56,467 nucleotides of DNA, from positions 1-56,467 of the forward strand of contig JALVVR010000015.1 in assembly GCA_027023305.1 (NCBI GenBank), written 5' to 3'. Source of the stretch: Campylobacterales bacterium. GTDB taxonomy: Bacteria > Campylobacterota > Campylobacteria > Campylobacterales > QNZT01. Positions 1-7,438 of this stretch are shown piece by piece. Each line of letters begins with the position of its first letter. Within the stretch, counting starts at the first letter, position 1. A program made the position numbers and the translations under genes. The notes below the pieces were generated by a model. That model worked only from the letters and a program-made list of their open reading frames with translations. It was not told the DNA's origin and did no database searches.

Positions 1-88
1 TCAACAAGCTATTCGTTCTATAGGCAGACATCTAGTAAGAGTGATTTGGAGTATGATTAAAAATGATAGAAGTTATGAAATAAGATAA
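1..88 (+). mobile_element. 3' end of an IS110/IS1111-type transposase gene (truncated by window edge)
   Basis: An open frame enters from the window edge and ends at TAA 86-88, giving 28 residues that include AIRSIGRHLVRVIWSMIKND. This resembles the extreme C-terminus of IS110-family transposases (Transposase_20), which typically read A-IGR-LLRII-ML-N and end a few residues later. The reading frame and stop are seen directly; the family assignment rests on pattern recognition over a short stretch. IS110-family enzymes are DEDD transposases guided by an element-encoded RNA. Only the tail is in view, so intactness cannot be judged. Confidence 0.6.
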
Positions 89-300
89 TTTAAAGGTTTT
101 TTAAGGGAAAATTCAGGAGGAATGTTCGGGGGGGGTAACTTTTAACTTTTTAAGTCCTAGAAACTCCTGAGCTTGATAATTGAGGGGTTCACAACCTCAT
201 ATAAAAACACTTCTTGTAGGATATGTTGTGTCTATGATTATTTGGTATGTTCAGTTTGAGGTTATGGGGTTATATTAGGGTTTTTGTGTATAATCTTTAG
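89..300 (+). other. Non-coding flank after the transposase: candidate insertion-sequence end and guide RNA region
   Basis: This 212-base stretch has no gene. It holds an 8-G run (128-135), a 7-bp inverted repeat TCAGGAG (113-119) with CTCCTGA (164-170), a 5-bp hairpin TGAGG/CCTCA (181-199), and a second copy of the TGAGG arm at 257-261. IS1111-group elements carry a structured guide RNA between the transposase stop and the right end, so such an RNA could lie here. The right end of the element was not identified. The last part (about 285-300) is the guaA promoter. Confidence 0.3.
289..294 (+). promoter_or_regulatory. guaA promoter -10 box (TATAAT)
   Basis: TATAAT preceded by TTTTTGTG lies 35 bases before the guaA ATG, giving a start near 300 and a leader of about 28 bases. 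The same twelve-base word TTTGTGTATAAT occurs before rpsA at 41030-41041. No -35 box is apparent, as is usual for Campylobacterota sigma-70 promoters. AAAGG near 318-322 serves as the ribosome binding site. Confidence 0.65.
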
Positions 301-328
301 AAAATTATATAAATAATAAAGGTTATGC

Positions 329-1864
329 ATGAAACAAGTTCCTATCGTAGTTCTTGACTTTGGATCTCAATATACACAGCTAATAGCTAGAAAGCTAAGA
401 GAGAGTGGGGTGTATGCTGAGATATATCCATATAGTGAAAGTATAGAGAGTATAAAAGAGAAAAATCCAAAAGGTATCATCCTTAGTGGTGGACCAGCTT
501 CCGTTTATGATAAAGATTCTTATCATCCTTCCTCACAAGTTTTTGATTTAGGGATTCCTGTTTTAGGTATTTGTTATGGTATGCAGTTGATTACTCAGCG
601 ATTTGGTGGAGTAGTTATCCCATCTGATCACCACGAGTATGGAAAAGCTGAACTTTTCTTTGATGGTGAGTGCAAGATATTTGATGATACGAAAGATGGG
701 CAGGTTGTTTGGATGAGTCATGGAGATAGAGTTGATATGCTTCCAGATAACTTTGAAAAGATAGCTTACTCGGATAACTCTCCTTATGCAGCTATTGCAA
801 ATAAAGAAGCAAATATATATGCATTTCAGTTTCATCCAGAGGTTTATCACTCCCAGGAGGGAACAAAACTTCTTAAAAACTTTGCAAAATACATTTGTGG
901 ATGTGAAAGTACTTGGAATGTAGGAAGCTTTGCGAAAGAGAAGATAGATGAGATAAGAAAAAGGGTTGGCGATAAAAAAGTTCTTTGTGGAGTGAGTGGT
1001 GGAGTTGATAGCTCTGTTGTAGCAACTCTTCTTCATGAAGCAATAGGAGATAATCTTGTAGCCGTGTTTGTAGATCAGGGGCTTATGAGAGAAAATGAAG
1101 CAGAACAAGTTGAAGCTATGTTTAAAAGCAGAGGGATAGATCTTATAAGTATAGATGCTAGTGATATATTTTTAAACAGACTAAAAGGGGTGATAGATCC
1201 TGAAGAGAAAAGAAAGATTATCGGAGAAACTTTTATAGAGGTTTTTGATAAAGAAGCAAAAAAACACAATGGTATAGAGTTTTTAGCTCAAGGTACACTT
1301 TACACTGATGTGATAGAGTCAGTTTCAGTAAAAGGACCTAGTAAAACTATCAAATCACATCACAATGTAGGTGGACTTCCTGATTGGATGACATTTGAGT
1401 TGGTTGAGCCTTTAAGAGAGATATTTAAAGATGAAGTAAGAGAGCTTGGACTTGAGCTTGGTCTTCCAAAAGACATGATAGGAAGACACCCTTTTCCTGG
1501 ACCTGGACTTGCGATAAGAGTGATGGGAGATGTAAATGATGAAGCACTTCATCTTCTAAGGAAAAGTGATACTATCATGCAAGAGGAGTTAAAAGCCTTT
1601 GGTTACTATGATAAAGTATGGCAAGCATTTACAGTACTTTTAAATGTAAAAAGTGTTGGAGTTATGGGTGATAATAGAACTTATGACAACACAGTATGTG
1701 TAAGAATGGTAGAGAGTGTAGATGGTATGACAGCAACTTTTGCAAGACTTCCTCATGATTTACTAGAAAAAATAAGTAGCAGAATCATAAATGAAATAGA
1801 TGGTATAAATAGAGTAGTTTATGATATTAGTTCAAAGCCACCTGCGACGATAGAGTGGGAGTAA
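329..1864 (+). CDS. guaA: GMP synthase (glutamine-hydrolysing)
   Basis: Converts XMP to GMP with ATP and glutamine, the last step of guanine nucleotide synthesis in the cytoplasm. The 511-residue protein has the full two-domain form. The N-terminal class I glutamine amidotransferase has nucleophile Cys82 in GICYGMQ and His169/Glu171 in FHPEV. The ATP pyrophosphatase has its P-loop SGGVDSS at 223-229. The C-terminal dimerisation domain carries [13 protein letters not shown] and ends KPPATIEWE, as in family members. Length is normal. It has its own promoter and is closed by a strong terminator overlapping its stop codon, so it is transcribed alone. Confidence 0.98.
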   Translation: MKQVPIVVLDFGSQYTQLIARKLRESGVYAEIYPYSESIESIKEKNPKGIILSGGPASVYDKDSYHPSSQVFDLGIPVLGICYGMQLITQRFGGVVIPSDHHEYGKAELFFDGECKIFDDTKDGQVVWMSHGDRVDMLPDNFEKIAYSDNSPYAAIANKEANIYAFQFHPEVYHSQEGTKLLKNFAKYICGCESTWNVGSFAKEKIDEIRKRVGDKKVLCGVSGGVDSSVVATLLHEAIGDNLVAVFVDQGLMRENEAEQVEAMFKSRGIDLISIDASDIFLNRLKGVIDPEEKRKIIGETFIEVFDKEAKKHNGIEFLAQGTLYTDVIESVSVKGPSKTIKSHHNVGGLPDWMTFELVEPLREIFKDEVRELGLELGLPKDMIGRHPFPGPGLAIRVMGDVNDEALHLLRKSDTIMQEELKAFGYYDKVWQAFTVLLNVKSVGVMGDNRTYDNTVCVRMVESVDGMTATFARLPHDLLEKISSRIINEIDGINRVVYDISSKPPATIEWE

Positions 1865-1909
1865 AACCGTAAGAAAAATGACAATAGTTTGTCGTTTTTT
1901 AGGTTTTAC
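1861..1909 (+). terminator. guaA rho-independent terminator, nested hairpin
   Basis: An inner stem AAAATGACAA / TTGTCGTTTT closes a TAGT loop and runs into T6 (1895-1900). Around it, GTAAAACC (1861-1868, containing the guaA stop) pairs exactly with GGTTTTAC (1902-1909). The inner hairpin plus T-run is a standard intrinsic terminator; the outer arm may extend it or act on the opposite strand. Confidence 0.75.
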
Positions 1910-1910
1910 T

Positions 1911-2053
1911 ATACTCTTTTGTAGTGAGTCCTAAAACAAGGTTTTAGTGACGAACTCTAAAGAGTATGGAGTACCTTGGAGCAAATTTAACTGAGCAAAG
2001 CGAAGTAAATTTGTGGTTACCGAAAAGAAAGGCAAACTGCTTTGCCTTTCGGT
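1911..2053. repeat. Palindrome-rich intergenic element A
   Basis: Three inverted repeats lie head to tail. A long imperfect hairpin runs 1911-1977 (ATACTCTT with AAGAGTAT) with an inner CTAAAAC/GTTTTAG at 1931-1947. A second pairs CAAATTTA with TAAATTTG (1982-2013). A third pairs GAAAGGCAAA with TTTGCCTTTC (2027-2050). The middle part on the minus strand resembles part of the element at 26597-26768: both have a CGCTT-CGCTCAG-like core between AAATTT arms. It looks like a dispersed intergenic repeat between guaA and the TA pair. Confidence 0.5.
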
Positions 2054-2083
2054 GATTTTACCATCCTCTTCAACATTTCATGG

Positions 2084-2089
2084 TACAAT
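2084..2089 (+). promoter_or_regulatory. -10 box (TACAAT) for the mntA-hepT-hemD operon
   Basis: TACAAT after TGG predicts a start near 2095-2097. That makes the upstream ATG at 2095 an unlikely start and supports the ATG at 2116. No recognisable -35 box is present. Confidence 0.45.
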
Positions 2090-2115
2090 AAAGTATGAAA
2101 ATTTTGGAGAGTATC

Positions 2116-2442
2116 ATGACAGTTCAAAAACCAAATAAACTTTCAAAACAACAAATTCTTAGATATCTTCAAACTATAAAAAATGACCTGAATAAAAATG
2201 GTATAGAAAAGATAGGATTGTTTGGTTCTTTTGTTAAAGATAGTTCAGATTTGTTTAGTGATGTTGATATAGTGATAAAAACTGGTGATGATTTTGTTAA
2301 AAAACATAGAGGGATAGAGGGCTTTTTATACTTTGATAGGCTAAAAAAAATGCTAGAAAGAGAGTTTGTCAGAAAAGTTGATATATGTGATGAGAGTGGA
2401 TTGAAAGATAAAGATGTAATAAGTGAGGTTGTATATGCATAA
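2116..2442 (+). CDS. mntA: MntA-type nucleotidyltransferase antitoxin
   Basis: A minimal nucleotidyltransferase of 108 residues. It shows the family signature GS-X10-D-X-D in GSFVKDSSDLFSDVDI, where the two Asp bind metal. In characterised MntA-HepT pairs the antitoxin AMPylates a Tyr of the toxin and so silences its RNase. The start at 2116 is chosen because GGAGA sits five bases upstream, while the ATG at 2095 coincides with the predicted transcription start. The next gene overlaps its end by eight bases, as is usual for these pairs. Function is inferred from motif and partner. Confidence 0.85.
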   Translation: MTVQKPNKLSKQQILRYLQTIKNDLNKNGIEKIGLFGSFVKDSSDLFSDVDIVIKTGDDFVKKHRGIEGFLYFDRLKKMLEREFVRKVDICDESGLKDKDVISEVVYA

Positions 2443-2770
2443 GAGGTTAGATAGCATTTTAAAAAAGATAGAAAATATAGAAAAAGTTTTAAAAGAGGCA
2501 GGTTCTATTACAAAAGCTTTAAGTGATGATGCTATATATAAACCTGCTATTTTGATGCATTTAGTGAGCATAGCAGAGCAGTTTTCTAAGATGCAAGATG
2601 ATATGGATTTAGAAACATTATCAAAGTTTGAAAAAGATGATGTTAGAGGTGCTATATCAGTTAGAAATTTTATAGCTCATGATTATGATGGAGTAAATTT
2701 AAGTATTGTAGAAGAGGTTTTGAGAGGGTATTTACCAAAACTTAAAAAAACAATTTTAGAAATATCATGA
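2435..2770 (+). CDS. hepT: HepT-type HEPN RNase toxin
   Basis: An all-helical HEPN protein of 111 residues. The catalytic R-X4-H-X-Y motif is intact as RNFIAHDY near its C-terminal third: Arg and His form the RNase site, and the Tyr is the residue AMPylated by MntA in studied pairs. The ATG at 2435 is preferred over GTG 2423 because GAGG lies six bases upstream, inside the mntA end. The gene overlaps mntA by eight bases and hemD by four, so toxin, antitoxin and a haem gene form one translationally coupled unit. All key residues are present, so it appears functional. Confidence 0.85.
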   Translation: MHKRLDSILKKIENIEKVLKEAGSITKALSDDAIYKPAILMHLVSIAEQFSKMQDDMDLETLSKFEKDDVRGAISVRNFIAHDYDGVNLSIVEEVLRGYLPKLKKTILEIS

Positions 2771-3396
2771 AACAAATTTACATTCTAAGTGAAAAAAAAT
2801 TCAAAAATGCCAAAAATCTGCCTTGTATAATAATAAACCACATAAAAAAAGATATAGATTTAACTCCTTATGATGCTTTGATATTTACTTCTAAAAATGG
2901 AGTTATAGCAATAGATAGCTTGAATAAAAGTTGGAAAAGTTTACCATCTTATTCCATAGGAGTTGGGACTAGCAAAGCTATAAATGAGCTTGCTGGAAAT
3001 GTTGTATATGAGGCAAAGAGTTCTTATGGAGATGATTTTGCTATGGAGATAAAGAAAAAATTGAGTGGTAAAAGAGTACTTTTTCTAAGGGCTAAAAAGG
3101 TTACTTCAAAATTAAATAAAATTTTGAAAGAAAATGGAGTGATTTTAAGTGAAGAGATAGTGTATGAAACTATTTGTAATAAATGTGAAAATTTGAAAAA
3201 ACCTCAAAAGGGTTCATGTATAATCTTTTCTTCACCATCAACAATAGAGTGCTTTTTTAAATGTTTTACTTGGGATAGTAGTTATAAAGCAATAGTGATA
3301 GGGGAGGTTACTTTAAAAGCTTTTCCAAAAGATATAGAATATAGTTTAAGTGATAAACCAAATATCCCATCTTGTATAACTAAATGCATGGATTAA
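2767..3396 (+). CDS. hemD: Uroporphyrinogen-III synthase
   Basis: Closes hydroxymethylbilane to uroporphyrinogen III in haem and sirohaem synthesis. HemD is poorly conserved, but this 209-residue protein keeps its typical landmarks: an early FTSKNGV segment, a central KRVLFLRA strand, IIFSSPST and AIVIGEVT near the C-terminus. The start ATG overlaps the hepT stop (ATGA), and no convincing ribosome binding site precedes it, so translation probably depends on ribosomes finishing hepT. The following gap holds the 6S RNA. Assignment rests on motif order and length. Confidence 0.8.
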   Translation: MKQIYILSEKKFKNAKNLPCIIINHIKKDIDLTPYDALIFTSKNGVIAIDSLNKSWKSLPSYSIGVGTSKAINELAGNVVYEAKSSYGDDFAMEIKKKLSGKRVLFLRAKKVTSKLNKILKENGVILSEEIVYETICNKCENLKKPQKGSCIIFSSPSTIECFFKCFTWDSSYKAIVIGEVTLKAFPKDIEYSLSDKPNIPSCITKCMD

Positions 3397-3419
3397 ATCA
3401 GATTTAATCAAGATTAGAA

Positions 3420-3425
3420 TATAAT
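3420..3425 (+). promoter_or_regulatory. -10 box (TATAAT) of the 6S RNA gene
   Basis: TATAAT lies seven bases before the 5' arm of the predicted 6S closing stem, which begins at 3432. That is the right distance for transcription starting at about 3432. Confidence 0.6.
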
Positions 3426-3431
3426 TTAAAA

Positions 3432-3621
3432 GTATCTAAGTGATTCGATGACCATATAATGAGGGTCCAACAAAAATATTTTTGGGATATTCGTACTCTC
3501 TGTGGTGTGTGACAGTTATGTTTGAACCGTTTTGGTTAGTAGCTGACCCTAAAATGGAGGTCATATCCCTATAGTTGGCTTTTTAGGGCCAAGTATTTAC
3601 ATGGAACGGTCACTTGGGTAC
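3432..3621 (+). ncRNA. ssrS: 6S RNA (regulator of RNA polymerase)
   Basis: The 245-base gap between hemD and purD folds like 6S RNA. The 5' end GTATCTAAGTGA (3432-3443) pairs over all 12 bases with TCACTTGGGTAC (3610-3621), with two G-U pairs. Inside it ATGACC (3448-3453) pairs GGTCAT (3559-3564), and AGGGTC (3462-3467) pairs GACCCT (3545-3550). These nested stems give the long interrupted rod expected of an open-promoter mimic. CCCTA/TAGGG (3567-3587) can form the side hairpin seen in the 3' half of the 6S bubble. Length is about 190 nt, as usual. I recall 6S RNA next to purD in other Campylobacterota; that is memory, not a search. Confidence 0.75.
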
Positions 3622-3641
3622 ACTTCAAATCAAGGTATTTC

Positions 3642-4919
3642 ATGAAAGTTATCATAGTAGGTAGTGGTGGTAGGGAGTATTCTATCGCAAGAGCATTGAG
3701 TGGTGAAGAAAAAGTTAAAAAGATTTATTTTGCTCCTGGAAATGGTGCAACTGAAGATATAAGCCAAAAAATAGAGAATATAGATATAAAAGATTTTGAA
3801 AAATTAGCTTCTTTTGCAAAACAAAATTGTGTTGATTTGACTATCGTTGGTCCTGAAGCTCCTTTAGTAAATGGTATAGTTGATGTTTTTAAATCTCACA
3901 GACTTACTATATTTGGTCCAAGTGCAAATGCTGCAAGATTGGAGGGATCAAAAGTTTATATGAAAAACTTTTTGAAAAAATACAAAATACCAACTGCTAA
4001 ATATGTAGAGAGTGATAACAAAGATGAGCTTTATAGTTTTATAGATACCCTGCCTTCACCGATAGTTGTAAAAGCTGATGGGCTTTGTGGTGGAAAAGGT
4101 GTTATCATAGCAAAAACTCACGATGAAGCAAAAGAGGCAGTTGATGGTATGCTTAGTGGAGATAGTTTTGGTGAAGCTGGAAAGAAGGTTATAGTAGAAG
4201 AGTTTTTAGATGGATTTGAGCTATCTTTATTTGCTATTTGTGATGGAGAGGATTTTAAACTTTTGCCTGCTGCACAAGACCATAAAAGATTAAAAGATGG
4301 TGATGAAGGACCAAATACTGGTGGAATGGGTGCTTATGCTCCAACTCCACTTGTTAATGAAGATATATATGAGCAAGTAAGGCAAAATGTTATAAAACCA
4401 ACTCTTAAAGGAATGAGAGAAGAAGGGTGTCCGTTTGAGGGAGTTCTTTTTATAGGTCTTATGGTAGTAAATGGTGAAGCTAAAGTACTTGAATATAATG
4501 TAAGATTTGGAGATCCTGAGTGTGAGATTTTGATGCCTTTGATAAAAAGTAGTGTTTATGATCTTTTTTATAAGGGAGCAACTAAAGATTTAGATAGTTT
4601 AGATATAGAGATAGATGATAGATATGGAGTTTGTGTGGTAGCAGCAAGCAGGCATTATCCATATAAGAGTTCAGTTCCAGCTGAGATTGTAATGGATAAA
4701 GTTGTGCATAAAGATTTAGAAGACAATGCTCATATAGTTTATGCCGGAGTAGATAAAGAGGATGATAAACTTTTTGCAACTGGTGGAAGAGTACTTTTGG
4801 CAGTTGGTTTGGGAAATAGTATAAAAGAGGCAAGAGATAGGGCATATCTTATGATGGGGCAAATTCACTTTGAAGGTAAGCAGTATAGAAATGATATAGC
4901 TTATCAAGCTTTGAGGTAG
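3642..4919 (+). CDS. purD: Phosphoribosylamine-glycine ligase
   Basis: Second step of de novo purine synthesis: joins glycine to phosphoribosylamine with ATP to give GAR. The 425-residue protein follows the ATP-grasp family layout. It has the N-terminal GSGGREY, GPEAPLVNGIVD near residue 75, the ATP-grasp glycine loop in VVKADGLCGGKGV, NTGGMGAYAP, and the metal-binding EYNVRFGDPE. Length matches the family. It follows the 6S RNA directly and leads the run that continues with an RDD protein and lptD. AGGTATTT lies just before the ATG. Confidence 0.97.
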   Translation: MKVIIVGSGGREYSIARALSGEEKVKKIYFAPGNGATEDISQKIENIDIKDFEKLASFAKQNCVDLTIVGPEAPLVNGIVDVFKSHRLTIFGPSANAARLEGSKVYMKNFLKKYKIPTAKYVESDNKDELYSFIDTLPSPIVVKADGLCGGKGVIIAKTHDEAKEAVDGMLSGDSFGEAGKKVIVEEFLDGFELSLFAICDGEDFKLLPAAQDHKRLKDGDEGPNTGGMGAYAPTPLVNEDIYEQVRQNVIKPTLKGMREEGCPFEGVLFIGLMVVNGEAKVLEYNVRFGDPECEILMPLIKSSVYDLFYKGATKDLDSLDIEIDDRYGVCVVAASRHYPYKSSVPAEIVMDKVVHKDLEDNAHIVYAGVDKEDDKLFATGGRVLLAVGLGNSIKEARDRAYLMMGQIHFEGKQYRNDIAYQALR

Positions 4920-4923
4920 TTTT

Positions 4924-5370
4924 TTGGAAGAGTTATTTGATAGATTAAATACACAAGGATTAGTTTTAACTTCTATTCCTAGAAGGGCTTTCGCTTTTTT
5001 TATAGATGATTTAATAGTTTCTTTTTTGATGTTTATAGCATTTTATAGTAGTTTTGCAAATGCGAAAACAGTGGAAGAAGTTGTAGTTATCACCAATAAT
5101 CTTTTTGTATATATCGTTTTACTAAAAATTATATACCATACTTTTTTTGTTTGGCAATATGGTGCTACAATGGGCAAAATGTTGTTTGGCATGAAAGTTG
5201 TTGATGAAAATAATTTTTATAATTTAAACTTTTCAAAATCACTTATAAGAGCAGTTGTTAGAGTTTTTAGTGAAGCAGTTTTTTATCTTGGATTTTTATG
5301 GGGAGTGCTAAATCCAACTAGGCAGACTTGGCATGATAAGGCTTGTGGGTCGATAGTGATAGATGCATAA
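4924..5370 (+). CDS. RDD-family small membrane protein
   Basis: A 148-residue inner-membrane protein with the RDD signature: PRRAFAFFIDDLIV at 19-32, a second hydrophobic segment around 60-75, WQYGATMGKMLFGMKVV, and a final stretch ending DKACGSIVI. RDD proteins have about three membrane spans; the founding role is unsettled, with ion transport proposed for some. The TTG start is chosen because GAGG inside the purD end lies seven bases upstream. The gene starts four bases after purD and overlaps lptD by eight. Confidence 0.8.
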   Translation: MEELFDRLNTQGLVLTSIPRRAFAFFIDDLIVSFLMFIAFYSSFANAKTVEEVVVITNNLFVYIVLLKIIYHTFFVWQYGATMGKMLFGMKVVDENNFYNLNFSKSLIRAVVRVFSEAVFYLGFLWGVLNPTRQTWHDKACGSIVIDA

Positions 5371-7438
5371 AAAACTTTCTCTTGCAGTAACTTTAGCTAC
5401 TTCACTATATTCAACATCTCTTCCATATACTATGTATGCAAAAAATGTAGAGAGTCAGGGTGATATAGTAACTGCAAAGGGGGGAGTTGTTATATACAAT
5501 GGTGATAAAGTATATAGAGCTACAAGAGCAGTGTATAATAAGAAGAAAAAAGTTTTAGAATTGTTTGAAGATGTACAGGTTATGAGTGGTAAAAGTAGCT
5601 CTACTATGGAGTATTTAAAAGTAGATACTAAAAACTCAAAAAGTACAACTGAGAAGTTTTTTATATATAGTGGAAGTGATGGGTTATGGCTTAGAGGAGC
5701 TAAGTATGACTCAAATGATAGTATTTATGAAGTAAAAGATAGTGAAGTTTCAAGTTGTCAAGCCAATAATCCTGATTGGAAGATACTTTTTGCAAAGGGA
5801 AAATATAATAAAAAAAGTGAGTTTTTAACTCTTACTCGTCCTACTTTTTACTTTAAACAAAAGCCTATTTTTGCTCTTCCTTGGTTTGGTTTTTCTACTA
5901 TAAAGAGAAGAAAAAGTGGACTTTTGAGACCTAAGTTTGGTGTTAAGGCTGAGAGTGGATTTATATATATGCAACCATACTTTTGGGCTCCTAGTAAAAA
6001 CTGGGATATAACATTTACTCCTCAGATAAGAACAAAGAGAGGTGAGGGTATATATGCTGAGCTTAACTTTGCTGATAGTATCTACTCAAAAGGAAGTTTT
6101 ACAAGTGGTTACTTTAAAGAGAAAGATTCCTTTTATAATGAAAATAACCTAAAAAACAAAGAGCACTATGGATATGATTTTCACTATGAAAGTAGTAAGT
6201 TTTTACCTATATCTATAAAGAGAGTAAAAGAGAGTGGATTGTATGTTGATTTAAAAAACTTAAATGACATAGATTATGAAAACTTGAAAGATATAAATAT
6301 AAAATCATATAACAAACTTGTTACTTCAAGGGTTAACTATTTTATAAAAAGAGATAGTGATTTTACTGGTATTTATGCAAAATATTTTGTTGATACAGAT
6401 AAAGTAAATAATAGTGATACTATGCAGGAACTTCCAACTATGCAGTATCATATATTTACAAAAAATATTTTAACTAAAAATTTAACTTATTCATTTGATT
6501 ATAAACTAAAAAACAACTATAGAATAAAAGGTTTAAATGCTGCTTGGCATGAGATTAATCTACCTATAAAGTTTGATATACCTTTGTTTGGAGATTTTTT
6601 AAACTTTTCAGCTAGTGAAAATCTATACTACTCACAGATAAAATATGGAAATAAAAATGATAGTTCGATAGAAAATGCTAGATATTTTAGTAACTATCAT
6701 AAGTTTGTGCTGAGTAGTGACCTCACAAAACCTTATAAAAGTTTTTTGCATAACTTACAACTTCAAGCTAGTCTTCAAGTTCCTAGTTTTGAAGATAAAA
6801 GTGGGTATTTTGCTGATTTTGTAAACATAAATAAAGAGAAAAAAAACTTAACTCTTTCTGCTAATCAATACTTTTATGATCATGATGGACTTGATTATTT
6901 AACTATACGAAGTTCTCAGATTATCTATCTTGATGGAAAGAAAAAGGAGTATGGAGATATATTAAATGATGTATTATATAAGTATTCTAAAAAACTAAGC
7001 TTTAGTGAAAATAGTATTTATTCTAAAAAATATTCTAAGATAAAAAGATTACAAACAGGTGTGATTTATGATGATGATTTTTATCATTTTTCACTTTTTC
7101 ATACACACCAAAATCTTCCAACAGATAAAAAAGTAAACTATTTTACAAGTGATTTTAATGTTGATTTAAATGGTGGCTACAAGGTCGGAGGCACTATAAA
7201 TAGGGATATTAAAAACAAATTTACAAGAGATTGGAGTTTGTGGCTTTATAGAGATAAAAAGTGTTGGAATTATAAAATCAAATATAAAGAGAGTTTAATC
7301 CCTATATTAACAAGTGCAGGAGCAAAATCATATAAAAGTCAAGGTGTTTACTTTTTGGTAAATTTTGCTAATATAGGAGGAATATCTTATGAGTATGCAA
7401 AAGATGATATAGTAGATAGTGGAGTTGGTGATGAATAA
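5363..7438 (+). CDS. lptD: LPS-assembly outer-membrane protein LptD
   Basis: The beta-barrel half of the LptDE translocon that inserts lipopolysaccharide into the outer leaflet. The 691-residue protein begins with a signal peptide (to about Ala25). An OstA/LptA-like jellyroll follows, with repeated strands from about 30 to 130. The barrel domain then shows the conserved region LRPKFGVKAESGF-YMQPYFWAP and QIRTKRGEG. Length fits Campylobacterota LptD. Its lipoprotein partner is probably the lptE-like gene at 53105. The gene overlaps the RDD and MlaD-like genes by eight bases each, implying coupled translation. Confidence 0.9.
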   Translation: MHKKLSLAVTLATSLYSTSLPYTMYAKNVESQGDIVTAKGGVVIYNGDKVYRATRAVYNKKKKVLELFEDVQVMSGKSSSTMEYLKVDTKNSKSTTEKFFIYSGSDGLWLRGAKYDSNDSIYEVKDSEVSSCQANNPDWKILFAKGKYNKKSEFLTLTRPTFYFKQKPIFALPWFGFSTIKRRKSGLLRPKFGVKAESGFIYMQPYFWAPSKNWDITFTPQIRTKRGEGIYAELNFADSIYSKGSFTSGYFKEKDSFYNENNLKNKEHYGYDFHYESSKFLPISIKRVKESGLYVDLKNLNDIDYENLKDINIKSYNKLVTSRVNYFIKRDSDFTGIYAKYFVDTDKVNNSDTMQELPTMQYHIFTKNILTKNLTYSFDYKLKNNYRIKGLNAAWHEINLPIKFDIPLFGDFLNFSASENLYYSQIKYGNKNDSSIENARYFSNYHKFVLSSDLTKPYKSFLHNLQLQASLQVPSFEDKSGYFADFVNINKEKKNLTLSANQYFYDHDGLDYLTIRSSQIIYLDGKKKEYGDILNDVLYKYSKKLSFSENSIYSKKYSKIKRLQTGVIYDDDFYHFSLFHTHQNLPTDKKVNYFTSDFNVDLNGGYKVGGTINRDIKNKFTRDWSLWLYRDKKCWNYKIKYKESLIPILTSAGAKSYKSQGVYFLVNFANIGGISYEYAKDDIVDSGVGDE

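Noticed and set aside
89..328. A purine or guanine riboswitch before guaA.
   Set aside because: The leader from the predicted start to the ATG is only about 28 bases, and no purine-aptamer core is visible. The purL leader is also too short.
563..1108. A 181-codon open frame on the minus strand inside guaA.
   Set aside because: It is the antisense shadow of a fully conserved guaA, with no ribosome binding site and no recognisable protein features. The same applies to other long opposite-strand frames inside mlaD-like, pnp, purL, rpsA and pheT.
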